A stretch of 64,000 nucleotides of DNA from Christensenella sp. UBA7588 (GTDB taxonomy: Bacteria > Bacillota > Clostridia > Christensenellales > CAG-917). The first letter of the stretch is position 1; each line of letters begins with the position of its first letter. The notes beneath the pieces are model-generated. The model did not search any database. It worked only from the letters and a program-made list of their open reading frames with translations, and was not told where the DNA came from. The translations under genes were made by a program, and so were the position numbers. The stretch is from the NCBI GenBank assembly GCA_002478945.1, contig DLKM01000028.1, positions 100,017 through 164,016 of the forward strand, read 5' to 3'. Positions 52,715 to 61,391 of the stretch are shown piece after piece.

Positions 52715-53644
52715 TCAGTCCACGCTTTGAGTGTCTTGCGCGATTTGTTCAACCGCTTCTTCGACTTCTTCCGAAACGCTGTCGTCTTGTGCGTTATCTT
52801 CTTGAACGCTATCTTCCTGCGCGTTATCGTCTTGTGCGGTTATATCGGTAAGTTCTTCGTCTTGAGGCGCATTGACGTTTTCGTCGTTGATTATTTCGAC
52901 TTCGGAGTTTGCGATTTCCGCAAGATGTTCCGTTTCTTCTGCGGCTTTTTGTTTTTTCTTCTCACGCACGATTTGGAGAACGGCAAATAAAGCGCAAAGT
53001 GCAATACCGACGAACAAGTATGCCGACCCCGGATTGACGTTCAACACGCCGAGTACGATAGAAAGCACGACGATTATCGTGAGCGGGAATACCGCAAGTT
53101 TGATGTTCTTTACAACGTATTTTCCGCCGAGAGAACCAAAGAGAGCGTATACGACGCAAGTGAATGCAGGGATAATCCACTCGTTCTCTGCAATTTTGCT
53201 TTGCAAGTTGCTTACCGCAAGGATAAGAACGAATACTGCGATAATGAGCGTCGTTACGAGAGTACTCGTCGCAACCGACAGGGTGGACACCACTTCGTTT
53301 TCTTCCGTGCCGAGTTTCGTTCCGCAAATCTCTTGCGCTTTTACGACGCAAGGAATTTTGAGGTTGGACAGGTTGCCCGTGATAAATGCGAGGTATGCGC
53401 TGTTCGTTCCGAGCATCGGAGAGTAAATAATCGGCTCGAATACGCCCGACAAGAAGTTGATGAGGAAGGGAATAATAACCGCTGTCGAACCCAAAACCGT
53501 CATATCGGGTTTTACGTCGTAGTAAAGGCAGATTGTCGTAGGCACCGCAAAGAACACGATAAGAGCGGCAAACATCCAGATTTTGCCGACGATGTGAGAT
53601 TTGAGGTTGTAATCCATAGAAACTTTAACTCTTTCTTTAGCCAT
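52715..53644 (-). CDS. Integral membrane protein, partner of the DUF5058 protein
   Basis: This 309-residue protein has about seven helices (first near 18-37, last near 215-232) and then a long acidic cytoplasmic tail of about 80 residues with repeated QDDNAQEDS-type units. The core (VFEPIIYSPMLGTNSAYLAFITGNLSNLKIPC) is of a type found beside DUF5058 genes, in my recollection of the family's neighbourhoods. A two-component transporter is plausible; the substrate is unknown. It starts 11 nt after the DUF5058 stop. Confidence 0.75.
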   Translation of the reverse strand: MAKERVKVSMDYNLKSHIVGKIWMFAALIVFFAVPTTICLYYDVKPDMTVLGSTAVIIPFLINFLSGVFEPIIYSPMLGTNSAYLAFITGNLSNLKIPCVVKAQEICGTKLGTEENEVVSTLSVATSTLVTTLIIAVFVLILAVSNLQSKIAENEWIIPAFTCVVYALFGSLGGKYVVKNIKLAVFPLTIIVVLSIVLGVLNVNPGSAYLFVGIALCALFAVLQIVREKKKQKAAEETEHLAEIANSEVEIINDENVNAPQDEELTDITAQDDNAQEDSVQEDNAQDDSVSEEVEEAVEQIAQDTQSVD

Positions 53645-53655
53645 AATTCACCTCA

Positions 53656-54477
53656 TTAAGCCGCAGGAGACAATGCCCAGCCGTATTTGTTTGCGCAATA
53701 ACTGATTACGCCGACGACGAACATAGCGATGAGCATAGACAAGGGAGTGGAGAAACTGTCAAGCCACTTCCAGTTTGCTTTGTTGATAAGAACGTCGCAA
53801 ACGTACATACACGCCATAGCGACGATAACCGCAATGAAATTGTACCAGTTGTCGATAAATTTCACGCCGCCCGTTATGGTTGCGATGCTCATTGCAAGGT
53901 AGCCGATAACCATACCGATAAAGGACACTTGAAACACGAGGTCGCCGATGTTGACTCCGCCTTTCTTTGCTACGCTCGTGGTTTTGCCCATAAGTTTGCC
54001 GATTTTGGGTTGGTACAAGCGGTAGAAGAAAAGCACTTCCACGCCGCCGCTCATAATGGCAATCGTCATAATCATTGCCATCGTCGCAAAATCTTGAGCA
54101 GTCATACCGCGAGCAATCAACGCCGCCATAGAATCTTTTGTGAGACCCGTTGCGACAGCGTCCGCCATTTGCGTTTCGTATTGCAAAGAGCCGACGACCG
54201 AAAGTCTGATTGCGGGGAATGCGATTCCGAGCGTACCGATAAGCGTCACGACGCCAAGCGCGATTCCGAGTCCCGGTAATATGGAGAAGGTTGCCGAAGT
54301 CGTTATGACCTTTTTGATTTTGTCGGATGCAATGCCGAGTTGTTTTGCTCTTTTGAGCGCAGTCAGCATATAGTACAACGACAACGACACCACGAATGCA
54401 AGAACGATGCCGTAAAGTATGTACATAATAGGACTGTTGAGGTCAAACTCTTTCGCGCCTATTGCGTTTGCGAACAT
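53656..54477 (-). CDS. DUF5058 family membrane protein
   Basis: This 273-residue protein has about seven helices. The stretch FANAIGAKEFDLNSPIMYILYGIVLAFV and SATFSILPGLGIALGVVTLIGTLGIAFPAIRLSVVGSLQYE match DUF5058 as I know it. It leads a two-gene operon with the membrane protein that follows, and an AGGAGAC site precedes the start. It is convergent with the aminotransferase-aldolase pair and divergent from the folate operon. A permease-like role is inferred. Confidence 0.8.
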   Translation of the reverse strand: MFANAIGAKEFDLNSPIMYILYGIVLAFVVSLSLYYMLTALKRAKQLGIASDKIKKVITTSATFSILPGLGIALGVVTLIGTLGIAFPAIRLSVVGSLQYETQMADAVATGLTKDSMAALIARGMTAQDFATMAMIMTIAIMSGGVEVLFFYRLYQPKIGKLMGKTTSVAKKGGVNIGDLVFQVSFIGMVIGYLAMSIATITGGVKFIDNWYNFIAVIVAMACMYVCDVLINKANWKWLDSFSTPLSMLIAMFVVGVISYCANKYGWALSPAA

Positions 54478-54579
54478 AAGCAGTCTCCTTTAATATTGTT
54501 TTAATAATATAGATTCAGTATAAACCACAACTTGATATTAAGCAAATGTTTTTTATCGTGGGCAACGCATACAATTTTG

Positions 54580-54608
54580 TTGCTTTGAGTGCGAAACGGT
54601 GCTAAAAT
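54580..54608 (+). promoter_or_regulatory. Folate operon promoter
   Basis: TTGCTT (54580-54585), 17 nt and TAAAAT (54603-54608). Transcription would begin just before the riboswitch at 54622. Confidence 0.65.
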
Positions 54609-54621
54609 ATCGGTATCAATC

Positions 54622-54711
54622 GGGAAGTAGTAGAGTATTGCGCGTTAAGTGCCGTGCGAACGTGGGGTGTCGGCGGACGAAGGGTTTTTCTCGCGGTGCA
54701 ATATTCACTCC
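54622..54711 (+). promoter_or_regulatory. Tetrahydrofolate (THF) riboswitch
   Basis: The 90-nt region matches the THF aptamer: GGGAAGTAG at the 5' end, invariant GCGTTAAGTG, GGGGTGTCG, ACGAA and GCGGTGCAATATTCACTCC at the 3' end, with the GTATTG / CAATAT helix closing as in folE and folT leaders. It sits between a promoter and the folC ribosome site, 57 nt upstream of the start, so THF binding probably hides the AGGAGGTG site or stops readthrough. Confidence 0.88.
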
Positions 54712-54767
54712 AGACTTCACATATTACCGTCAGGTTTTTTTGCGAGTACTTCCGGAGGAGGTGCTTT

Positions 54768-56093
54768 TTGTTTTATCAAGAAGCTATTGATTATATCAAA
54801 AACATAGAAAGAGCAGGCTCGGACTACGGCTTGGAGCGTATGCGGGAACTTTTTGCGTTGCTCGGCAATCCCGACGAAAAACTCAAAATAGTTCACGTCG
54901 CAGGCACCAACGGCAAAGGTTCCGTCACAGCGTATCTGACGAGCGCGTTGGTCGAAGCGGGCTACAGAGTGGGAACGTACAATTCTCCCTCCGTTTTTTG
55001 CTATAACGAAAGATGGCTGATAGACGGCAAACCGCTTTGCGACGACGACGTGGCGCGTTATATGACCGTCGTCAGAGAATGCATAGAAAGCGAAAAGAAA
55101 ATTCGCTCCGCATTCGATTTGGGAGATTTCAATCCTACGGCGTTCGAGATAGAAACGGCGGTTGCGGCACTTGCTTTTTTCGATAAGGAATGCGATATTT
55201 GCGTGCTTGAAACAGGTCTCGGCGGAAGGTGGGACGCCACCAACGCAATACCTCAAAAGGAGCTTGCCGTCATCACGCCCATAGGACTTGACCATTGCGC
55301 GATTTTGGGCAACACGCTTTCGGAAATCGCAAGTGAAAAAGCCGCGATTATCAGAGACGATTGCGTGACGTGCAAACAATCGGACGAGATTATGCAACAG
55401 ATTTATCATCCGTACGTCTTTGACAACGGCAAGAAAATCGACGTGATTTCCAACGTGATTTTGTGCAAAAACGCCCGTCTTTCGGCGCAAGATTTGAGCG
55501 GTCAGACGTTTGAGTACGACGATAAAACATATCGCATTTCGATGCTCGGCGCACATCAACTCGTCAACGCTTCCATTGCTATATGCGCATTGCAAACGCT
55601 TAGAAACAAACATTGGAATATACCCGACGAGGCAATACGAAAAGGGCTTGAAAAAACCGTTTGGCACGCAAGGTTCGAAGTGGTTAAAGACGCAAAAGAG
55701 CGTTTTAACATTACGATTCCGCAAGATAAAGTGCTTGTTTTTGACGGTGCGCACAATCCGCACGGTGCCACAACGCTTGCCGCCGCAATCAAGGATTTCT
55801 TTGCGGATAGGCGTGTACACTTGGTTATGGGTATGCTCAAAGACAAAGACGTGCAAGGCGTTTGCGCCCTCGTTTGTCCGCTCGCAACAAGAGTGAGCGT
55901 CGTTACGCCGACGTCCCAAAGAGCAATGGACAAAAGCGACCTTGTAAAAATCGCAAGCAAGTATTGCGCAAATTGCGACGAGCAAGCAAGCGTAAGGAGC
56001 GGCGTGCAAAATGCGCTTGATGGCGATTGCGACGTAGTGATACTTTGCGGTTCGCTCACGCTTTTTGCAGATATGAACGAGAGTAGGAAATAA
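54768..56093 (+). CDS. folC: Folylpolyglutamate synthase / dihydrofolate synthase
   Basis: This 441-residue Mur-ligase-type protein has P-loop HVAGTNGKGSVTAYL, LETGLGGRWDATNAI, ITPIGLDHCAILGNTLSEIA and FDGAHNPHGATTLA. It adds glutamate to dihydropteroate or folates. The start is TTG at 54768, four nt after a perfect AGGAGGTG; the product then begins FYQEAIDYIKNIE like homologues. An upstream ATG at 54654 is inside the THF riboswitch and is not used. It is the first gene of folC-folE-folP-folBK. Confidence 0.93.
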   Translation: MFYQEAIDYIKNIERAGSDYGLERMRELFALLGNPDEKLKIVHVAGTNGKGSVTAYLTSALVEAGYRVGTYNSPSVFCYNERWLIDGKPLCDDDVARYMTVVRECIESEKKIRSAFDLGDFNPTAFEIETAVAALAFFDKECDICVLETGLGGRWDATNAIPQKELAVITPIGLDHCAILGNTLSEIASEKAAIIRDDCVTCKQSDEIMQQIYHPYVFDNGKKIDVISNVILCKNARLSAQDLSGQTFEYDDKTYRISMLGAHQLVNASIAICALQTLRNKHWNIPDEAIRKGLEKTVWHARFEVVKDAKERFNITIPQDKVLVFDGAHNPHGATTLAAAIKDFFADRRVHLVMGMLKDKDVQGVCALVCPLATRVSVVTPTSQRAMDKSDLVKIASKYCANCDEQASVRSGVQNALDGDCDVVILCGSLTLFADMNESRK

Positions 56094-56116
56094 TAATTAA
56101 TAGTTAATAATTAATA

Positions 56117-56145
56117 ATTGCGGGTGGGACACCCACACCCGAATA
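56117..56145. repeat. Short hairpin repeat shared with 30364-30385
   Basis: ATTGCGGGTGGGACACCCAC folds on itself (GGG/CCC with outer CGGGT/ACCCG). The 23-nt core occurs once more, inverted, in the sulfatase upstream region. It sits between folC and folE beside TTAATAATTA repeats. Confidence 0.55.
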
Positions 56146-56166
56146 AAAGAGAAAAAACATATAACC

Positions 56167-56724
56167 ATGAGCAGAACTATCAACAAACAAAAGATACAAA
56201 CGGCTGTGAGAGATATTCTCGTCGCAATAGGAGAGAATCCCGACAGAGAGGGGCTTAAAGACACTCCCGACAGAGTTGCGAGAATGCTCGAAGAACTTAC
56301 GGCAGGATATGACGAGAGCGTGGCGGAGCATTTGTCCAAAACGTTTGACGAGGGCGGAAGCGCAATCGTGGTCGAGAGGGATATTGACTTTTCGTCCACT
56401 TGCGAGCATCATCTGATGCCGTTTTTCGGCAAAGTGCATATCGCGTACGTTCCGAACGACAAAGTCGTCGGACTTTCCAAACTCGCGAGAGTCGTTGACG
56501 TGTATGCCAAGAGATTGCAACTGCAAGAAAGGCTCAACGCGCAAATTGCGGACGCTATCTACGATGAACTTGCGCCCAAAGGCGTTATCGTCGTTATCGA
56601 GGCGCAACATACTTGTATGACCGCACGAGGAGTGAAAAAAGTCGGCTCGAACACGCTCACTTACGCCGTGAGAGGGAATATTGACGACGCAGTCAAGACA
56701 ATGATGTTGGGAGGCACAAAATGA
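56167..56724 (+). CDS. folE: GTP cyclohydrolase I
   Basis: This 185-residue protein is a full FolE-type cyclohydrolase: [19 protein letters not shown], zinc ligand [33 protein letters not shown] and [14 protein letters not shown]. It turns GTP into dihydroneopterin triphosphate, the first pterin step. No strong ribosome site is seen, only weak purines. Overlap with folP by ATGA ties their translation. Confidence 0.96.
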   Translation: MSRTINKQKIQTAVRDILVAIGENPDREGLKDTPDRVARMLEELTAGYDESVAEHLSKTFDEGGSAIVVERDIDFSSTCEHHLMPFFGKVHIAYVPNDKVVGLSKLARVVDVYAKRLQLQERLNAQIADAIYDELAPKGVIVVIEAQHTCMTARGVKKVGSNTLTYAVRGNIDDAVKTMMLGGTK

Positions 56725-57524
56725 GAGGGGCGAGAACATACGATTTTCACGTCGGAGAAAGCCGTTTTACGAGCGGAACGCACGTTATGGCAATTCTCAA
56801 CGCCACTCCCGATAGTTTTTACGAAGGTAGCAGACATCGCTTTGACGCAGTCGAGACCGTAAGAAAATTCATAGAGCAGGGCGCGGAGATTATCGACGTC
56901 GGAGGACAATCGACGAGACCTAATGCGGTAAAAGTCGGCGCGCTCGAGGAAATGTCGAGAGTTTTGCCAGTTATCGAGCAGATTAGGGCAGAGTTTGCGA
57001 ATATTCCCATAAGCGTAGACACTTTTTATCCCGACGTTGCCGCGGCGGCTATCGAAGCGGGCGCGGATATGATAAACGACGTAAGTTGTCTGAAATACGA
57101 CGGTATGGCGCAGGTGGTTGCCGAAAGCGGCGCGTCCGTTTGCGTTATGCACGACAGGAGAGACAGCAAAACAAAAGATTTGTTTTTCGACAAAGAAACG
57201 GGGCTTGCAAAAGCCGTAGACAAATTGCTTGCGGCGGGCGTGAAAAAGGATAGAATACTGCTTGACGGCGGCATAGGATTCAACAAAAACAACGACGAAG
57301 ATTGGCAACTTCTGAACGGTTATGACAGATTGCTCGATATGTTCGACGAGTATCCGTTTTTGCTGGGTACGTCAAGAAAATCTATGTTCGGCGGCGATGT
57401 CGGCGGCAGGCTTTCCGCAACTCTCGACAGCACGGCTCTTGCCGTAAGACAAGGCGTTTTGTTCGTACGAGTACACGACGTCAAGGAAAACGCAATGGTT
57501 ATAAAACTTTACTCTGGGGCGTGA
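56721..57524 (+). CDS. folP: Dihydropteroate synthase
   Basis: This 267-residue TIM barrel has the family motifs [55 protein letters not shown] and [14 protein letters not shown], with a final [12 protein letters not shown]. It joins p-aminobenzoate to hydroxymethyl-dihydropterin diphosphate, the sulfonamide target. GGAGGC precedes the start inside folE. The folBK gene begins 1 nt after its stop. Confidence 0.95.
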   Translation: MRGARTYDFHVGESRFTSGTHVMAILNATPDSFYEGSRHRFDAVETVRKFIEQGAEIIDVGGQSTRPNAVKVGALEEMSRVLPVIEQIRAEFANIPISVDTFYPDVAAAAIEAGADMINDVSCLKYDGMAQVVAESGASVCVMHDRRDSKTKDLFFDKETGLAKAVDKLLAAGVKKDRILLDGGIGFNKNNDEDWQLLNGYDRLLDMFDEYPFLLGTSRKSMFGGDVGGRLSATLDSTALAVRQGVLFVRVHDVKENAMVIKLYSGA

Positions 57525-57525
57525 T

Positions 57526-58350
57526 ATGGACAAAGTGATTCTTAAAGATTTTGAAGTGGTGGCTTGCCACGGCGTCAACCCCGAAGAAAAGATAAATCCT
57601 CAAAGATTTTTGTTTACGGCAGAACTTTGTACGGATTTTTCGGAATGCGCCCAAAACGACGATTTGACGCAAACGATAAGTTATAGTGCCGTAAAAAAGA
57701 CGTTAAAGTCCTTTTGTGAGAACAACTGCTTCGATTTGATAGAAACTCTTGCCAAAAGAAGCGCGGCTTTATTGCTCAAAACTTATCCTCTCGCAAGTGC
57801 GGTTACCCTTACCGTAAAAAAGCCCGACGCACCGATGAGCGGCACTTTCGATTACGTTGCCGTAACCACCGAGGCAAAGTGGCACGAGGTGTATCTTGCG
57901 CTCGGCTCAAGCGAGGGAGACAAGGATTCGTATCTCGATTTTGCCGTATCCGCGCTCGAGTCGGACGACAATTTCAAGGATATTGTCGAGAGCGAAAGAA
58001 TGCAATCGGAACCGTACGGCGGAGTGGCAAACAACACCTTTACGAACAGCGTCGTAAAATGCAAAACGTTGTACGAGCCGCATAGACTGCTTTCTGCGAT
58101 TGCCGAAATCGAAAAGAAAGGCGGACGAGTTCGCAATCGAAGATGGGCGGACCGCACGTTGGATATAGACGTCGTTTTTTACGACGACGACGTAATATCC
58201 GACAACGATTTGTGCGTGCCGCATATCGATATGCAAAACAGATTGTTCGTTCTCAAACCGCTTTGCGAGTTGTGCCCGAACAAGGTGCATCCGCTGCTTG
58301 GAAAGCGCGTAGCAGAGTTGCTTGACGTCCTGAAGAAAAGACAAAGTTGA
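57526..58350 (+). CDS. folBK: Fused dihydroneopterin aldolase / HPPK
   Basis: This 274-residue protein joins two pathway enzymes. Residues 1-118 are FolB-like (DKVILKDFEVVACHGVNPEEK, then SAVTLTVKKPDAPMSGTFD). Residues 121-270 are FolK-like (VYLALGSSEGDKDSYLDFAV, the RNRRWADRTLDIDVVFYDD ATP/Mg site and VPHIDMQNRLFVLKPLCEL). It makes hydroxymethyl-dihydropterin and pyrophosphorylates it. With folC, folE and folP this covers the pterin branch except the phosphatase step. It ends the operon; no clear terminator follows. Confidence 0.94.
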   Translation: MDKVILKDFEVVACHGVNPEEKINPQRFLFTAELCTDFSECAQNDDLTQTISYSAVKKTLKSFCENNCFDLIETLAKRSAALLLKTYPLASAVTLTVKKPDAPMSGTFDYVAVTTEAKWHEVYLALGSSEGDKDSYLDFAVSALESDDNFKDIVESERMQSEPYGGVANNTFTNSVVKCKTLYEPHRLLSAIAEIEKKGGRVRNRRWADRTLDIDVVFYDDDVISDNDLCVPHIDMQNRLFVLKPLCELCPNKVHPLLGKRVAELLDVLKKRQS

Positions 58351-58419
58351 TTTTCGCTCTCGCGTGTGTTATCATAATCTTAAATAGGGCATATAATGCC
58401 GAGATAAGAGGAGAAGTAT

Positions 58420-58926
58420 ATGAGGATAATAATCAAACAAAAGTATTTTGCAGTCGGCAACAAGTTCAAAATAACGGACGAAAACGACGCTCCCGTATTT
58501 TTTGCGGTACGTCAATTTGACAGAATTATGACCAACGTCGTATTGTTCGACACGCAGGACGTTGCGCTCGTTCGCATTCAAGCCGAGCTTAAAAAATTCT
58601 TTACGTCATACTTCGAAGTCAACGATATGAACGGTCGCAAAATTTTTGCCATCGACGAAAAACTCCCGTTTTTCCGTTTCAAACGCGCCAAAACCGTCGG
58701 CGACGTGGACGTCAAAATCAAGTGCGGTCCCATTCATATGAAAGCGTTTTTGTCCGACGGCAACGGCTCCTACGACAAGAAAAACCCCGTCGTTCGCGCT
58801 CGCAAAAAGATTTTCAGCATTGCCGACACTTACGTCGTCGACATCGACGAATCCCGTCTGCATCCCGTTTACGGTGCGGTTATAGGGTTGTGGTATGACC
58901 TTATCGAACACGGTTCCCAACATTAA
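58420..58926 (+). CDS. LURP-one-related (LOR/Tubby-like) family protein
   Basis: This 168-residue protein resembles the LOR fold: RIIIKQKYFAVGNKFKITDE at the start, then paired strands (VFFAVRQFDRIMTNVVLFDT, KIFSIADTYVVDIDESRL). The fold is related to Tubby and phospholipid scramblase, and its bacterial role is unclear. AAGAGGAGAAG precedes the start and TATAAT lies at 58392-58397. The stop codon TAA is the first base triplet of an H element's left arm. Confidence 0.75.
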   Translation: MRIIIKQKYFAVGNKFKITDENDAPVFFAVRQFDRIMTNVVLFDTQDVALVRIQAELKKFFTSYFEVNDMNGRKIFAIDEKLPFFRFKRAKTVGDVDVKIKCGPIHMKAFLSDGNGSYDKKNPVVRARKKIFSIADTYVVDIDESRLHPVYGAVIGLWYDLIEHGSQH

Positions 58927-59048
58927 ACGGCACTAAACAGCGAATAACTGCGTCAACACCCGTCCGCTCCAAAATCACGTACTAAATGTACGCTGGGTTT
59001 TGTTTCGGACGGGTGTTTCCTTGTTCTTCATCTGTTTAGTGCCGTTTA
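58924..59048 (+). repeat. Hairpin element H3 with 17-bp inverted arms
   Basis: TAAACGGCACTAAACAG (58924-58940) and its exact reverse complement at 59032-59048 enclose AACACCCGTCCG / CGGACGGGTGTT, conserved CTCCAAAATC opposite GGGTTTTGTTT, and a GTAC top stem. The arm starts with the stop codon of the LOR gene. Different arm sequence from H1 but equally paired. Confidence 0.88.
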
Positions 59049-59064
59049 TTTTTCTTTGCTTTGG

Positions 59065-59158
59065 TAGTGCCACGAGCCTGTCAACTCATTTACTATCAGT
59101 AAATTAGGGTTGCCATTCTCGTGGCACTTTCTCGTCATTCATCTATTTAGTGCCGTTT
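59065..59158 (+). repeat. Hairpin element H5, variant core
   Basis: AGTGCCACGAG pairs with CTCGTGGCACT (11 bp) around ATTTAC/GTAAAT. The 3' tail (CATCTATTTAGTGCCGTTTT) is of the H type, but the CAAAATC core is absent and there is no left arm. It lies between H3 and H4 in the array. Confidence 0.65.
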
Positions 59159-59183
59159 TGCGATTTTGCGGTTGACGAATAAC

Positions 59184-59283
59184 CTCGCCAAAGCCCGTCC
59201 GCTCCAAAATCACGTACTAAATGTACGTTGGGTTTTGTTTCGGACGGGTGTTTCCTTGTTCTTCATCTGTTTAGTGCCGTTTA
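59184..59283 (+). repeat. Hairpin element H4, left arm lost
   Basis: This is nearly identical to H3 from the CCCGTCCG stem through CTGTTTAGTGCCGTTTA, but with no matching left arm. The H3-H4 identity points to recent tandem duplication with partial loss. The remaining 60 nt up to the next terminator show nothing further. Confidence 0.8.
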
Positions 59284-59346
59284 ATACTAATGCAAATCAA
59301 AACCTATAAAAATACCACTTATATCCGCAAGTAACAATATAAAAAT

Positions 59347-59368
59347 AAGCCCGACGATTGTCGGGCTT
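59347..59368 (-). terminator. Terminator of the exchanger gene
   Basis: AAGCCCGAC pairs with GTCGGGCTT (9 bp, loop GATT), with a U-rich tract on the minus strand. Confidence 0.85.
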
Positions 59369-59388
59369 GTCATATGGTTTATAGTATC

Positions 59389-60510
59389 TTAGAAAATATT
59401 TATTACGTGTACCGTGTTGAGTATAAGCAACGTTACATATGCGACGTAACCGCAAAGCAGTATAATTCCTTGCCAACGTTTGAATTTGCCCATTATCAAT
59501 GCGGGGATAAGCGCAAAGCCTGCCGCCGCAAGACAGAACGGGAAGTCTATCGTCAGCGATTGTGCGTCTACGGGGAGCGGTTGTCCCGTCTTGCCGAGAG
59601 TAATAAACGTGCAGATGGGGAGTATCAACGAAAGGTCGATGATATTTGCGCCGATAATGTTACCGACGGACAAATCGCTCTTTTTCTTGATTATTGCGGT
59701 TATTGCCGTAACCAGTTCGGGCAGAGAAGTGCCGACTGCGAGAATTGTTACGCCGATAATGCCTTCGGGTACTTCCAGTTTTCTTGCAAGTGCCGCGCCG
59801 TTGTCGCACATAAGTTGCGCTCCGCAGAAGATTGCGCCTGCGCCGAGCAGGAATATAACGACGTTTTTGGCAATATCTTTTTTCTCGATAACCATTCCGG
59901 TTTTCTTGAGAGTGATTTTTCTCGATTCGAGTTTTTGGAAATAGTCAAATAAAATTCCGTTGCCTTTTGCCTGATTCTCCTCGAGCGTTTCGAAACCTTT
60001 GTCGTTAATGAGGTTGTCGGAGTGTTTTTTTGCGCTGACGAGGTTTTCGATGATGAACGACACGAAAAGCGCAAGCACGATAATTGCGTTCCACCAGCTG
60101 AAATCTCCCGACGCGCTCAATCCCCACAAAACCGCAATCGTTGCAATCAAGATAGCGATTTTTGCTATATAATCTTTGCGCTTAATGGTGGGATAGGTAA
60201 ATACGAGCGAGATTGCCATAATCAACGCAATGTTGCAGTTGACCGAACCTACCGCGTTGCCGATTGCCATTTCCGCCTGTCCTTGCGCCGCGGATATGCT
60301 CGATACCAATATTTCGGGAAGTGTGGTTGCAACGCTAACTATCGTTGCGCCGATAATAAACGACGGAATGCCCGATACTTCCGCAATCCAGCTTGCCGCG
60401 TCCACGAACCAGTCTCCGCCTTTCACGACGAGAAGAATGCCGAGTGCCAAAAGGACGATATATGCGGCGGTGCCGTTTCCTTCCATCATACTTAAAAGAG
60501 TGTTTGTCAT
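59389..60510 (-). CDS. Calcium/sodium antiporter (CaCA, YrbG-like)
   Basis: This 373-residue protein has ten helices in two inverted halves. The alpha-repeats are FIIGATIVSVATTLPEILVSSISAAQGQ with GNAVGSVNCN, and GIIGVTILAVGTSLPELVTAITAI with GNIIGANIIDL. These Glu/Asn motifs bind the ion. The central loop (about residues 150-215) is acidic and long. The family exchanges Ca2+ for Na+ or H+. It is monocistronic with its own terminator. Confidence 0.93.
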   Translation of the reverse strand: MTNTLLSMMEGNGTAAYIVLLALGILLVVKGGDWFVDAASWIAEVSGIPSFIIGATIVSVATTLPEILVSSISAAQGQAEMAIGNAVGSVNCNIALIMAISLVFTYPTIKRKDYIAKIAILIATIAVLWGLSASGDFSWWNAIIVLALFVSFIIENLVSAKKHSDNLINDKGFETLEENQAKGNGILFDYFQKLESRKITLKKTGMVIEKKDIAKNVVIFLLGAGAIFCGAQLMCDNGAALARKLEVPEGIIGVTILAVGTSLPELVTAITAIIKKKSDLSVGNIIGANIIDLSLILPICTFITLGKTGQPLPVDAQSLTIDFPFCLAAAGFALIPALIMGKFKRWQGIILLCGYVAYVTLLILNTVHVINIF

Positions 60511-60580
60511 ATATTCTCTCCGAGTGCGAGTCGCACCGCATTAGAATAGCATTTTATATTGTTAAAGTCAATATAATAAA

Positions 60581-60605
60581 GAAAAACCGCTTATAAATAA
60601 GCGGT
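60581..60605 (-). terminator. Terminator of mscL
   Basis: ACCGCTTAT pairs with ATAAGCGGT around a short loop, with U5 on the minus strand. Confidence 0.8.
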
Positions 60606-60626
60606 AAATCTTGTTTATTAATTTTT

Positions 60627-61244
60627 TTATTTTTCTTCGACGTTTTCGGTCGTAGTTTTTTCTGCTTGTTGAGCTTTGAGAAGGTCGCGTATCTCGCGAA
60701 GCAAATCGTCGGTGGATTCGGCTTTTTCGGCTTCTGCTTTTGCCGCTTCTTCCTCTGCTGCTTTTGCTGCCGCTTCGTCTCTTGCCGCTTTGATTGCTTT
60801 GAGTTCTTTTCTGGTGGGAACTTTGCCTTTAATCGTTGCTTTTTCTTCCGCAGTCAGCGATTCGAGGAATTCGGTGTCGTTTTTAAGTCCCGTAAATCCG
60901 CCTTTTACCGAGTTGATGAGTTTGATGATAGCAAACAAAACGAGGGCGGTAAGCAAGAACGTGATAATCGCGCTTATAACTGCGCCAAAGTCCATAATGA
61001 CAGCCTCTTTTATGACTGTGCCTGCCTCGTCCACGACGGGATTTCTCAATACGACTTGCAAACTCTTGCCGTCGCCCAGAGGAATCATATTGATGAGCGG
61101 TTGGAGAATACCTTTGACGAGTGCGGTTACGATTGCGGTAAACGCGCTGCCGATAATCATACCAACGGCGAGGTCAAGAACGCTTCCTTTGTTGATGAAC
61201 GCTTTGAATTCTTTCCAAAGTTTGAATTCGTGTTTCTTTTTCAT
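60627..61244 (-). CDS. mscL: Large-conductance mechanosensitive channel MscL
   Basis: This 205-residue protein has the MscL pattern: KEFKAFINKGSVLDLAVGMIIGSAFTAIVTALV in helix 1, a periplasmic loop with MIPLGDGK and GAVISAIITFLLTALVLFAIIKLIN in helix 2. Homologues have about 130-150 residues; this one adds some 60, mostly a KAARDEAAAKAAEEEAAKAE-rich helix before the usual TDDLLREIRDLLK end. The channel releases solutes on hypo-osmotic shock. GGAGAAAG precedes the start. Confidence 0.93.
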   Translation of the reverse strand: MKKKHEFKLWKEFKAFINKGSVLDLAVGMIIGSAFTAIVTALVKGILQPLINMIPLGDGKSLQVVLRNPVVDEAGTVIKEAVIMDFGAVISAIITFLLTALVLFAIIKLINSVKGGFTGLKNDTEFLESLTAEEKATIKGKVPTRKELKAIKAARDEAAAKAAEEEAAKAEAEKAESTDDLLREIRDLLKAQQAEKTTTENVEEK

Positions 61245-61356
61245 TGTTTCTTTCTCCTACGTTGATGTCAAAATAATAATACTTATCGTATTTTAAGTCA
61301 AGAAAAATGTCCAAACTATGCGGAATAACAAATTTTTCCTTGCTTTTTCAAAGTGA

Positions 61357-61385
61357 TTGACAGCGGTAGAGCGTAAGTGTACAAT
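61357..61385 (+). promoter_or_regulatory. thiT promoter
   Basis: TTGACA (61357-61362), 17 nt and TACAAT (61380-61385), directly upstream of the TPP riboswitch. Confidence 0.8.
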
Positions 61386-61391
61386 AATATT

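Noticed and set aside
54654..54767. ATG start for folC at 54654
   Set aside because: It falls inside the THF aptamer. Homology begins at FYQEA, directly after a perfect ribosome site and TTG.
60666..61296. Long plus-strand open frames opposite mscL
   Set aside because: They are antisense shadows of a compositionally biased Ala/Glu-rich gene and lack start signals.
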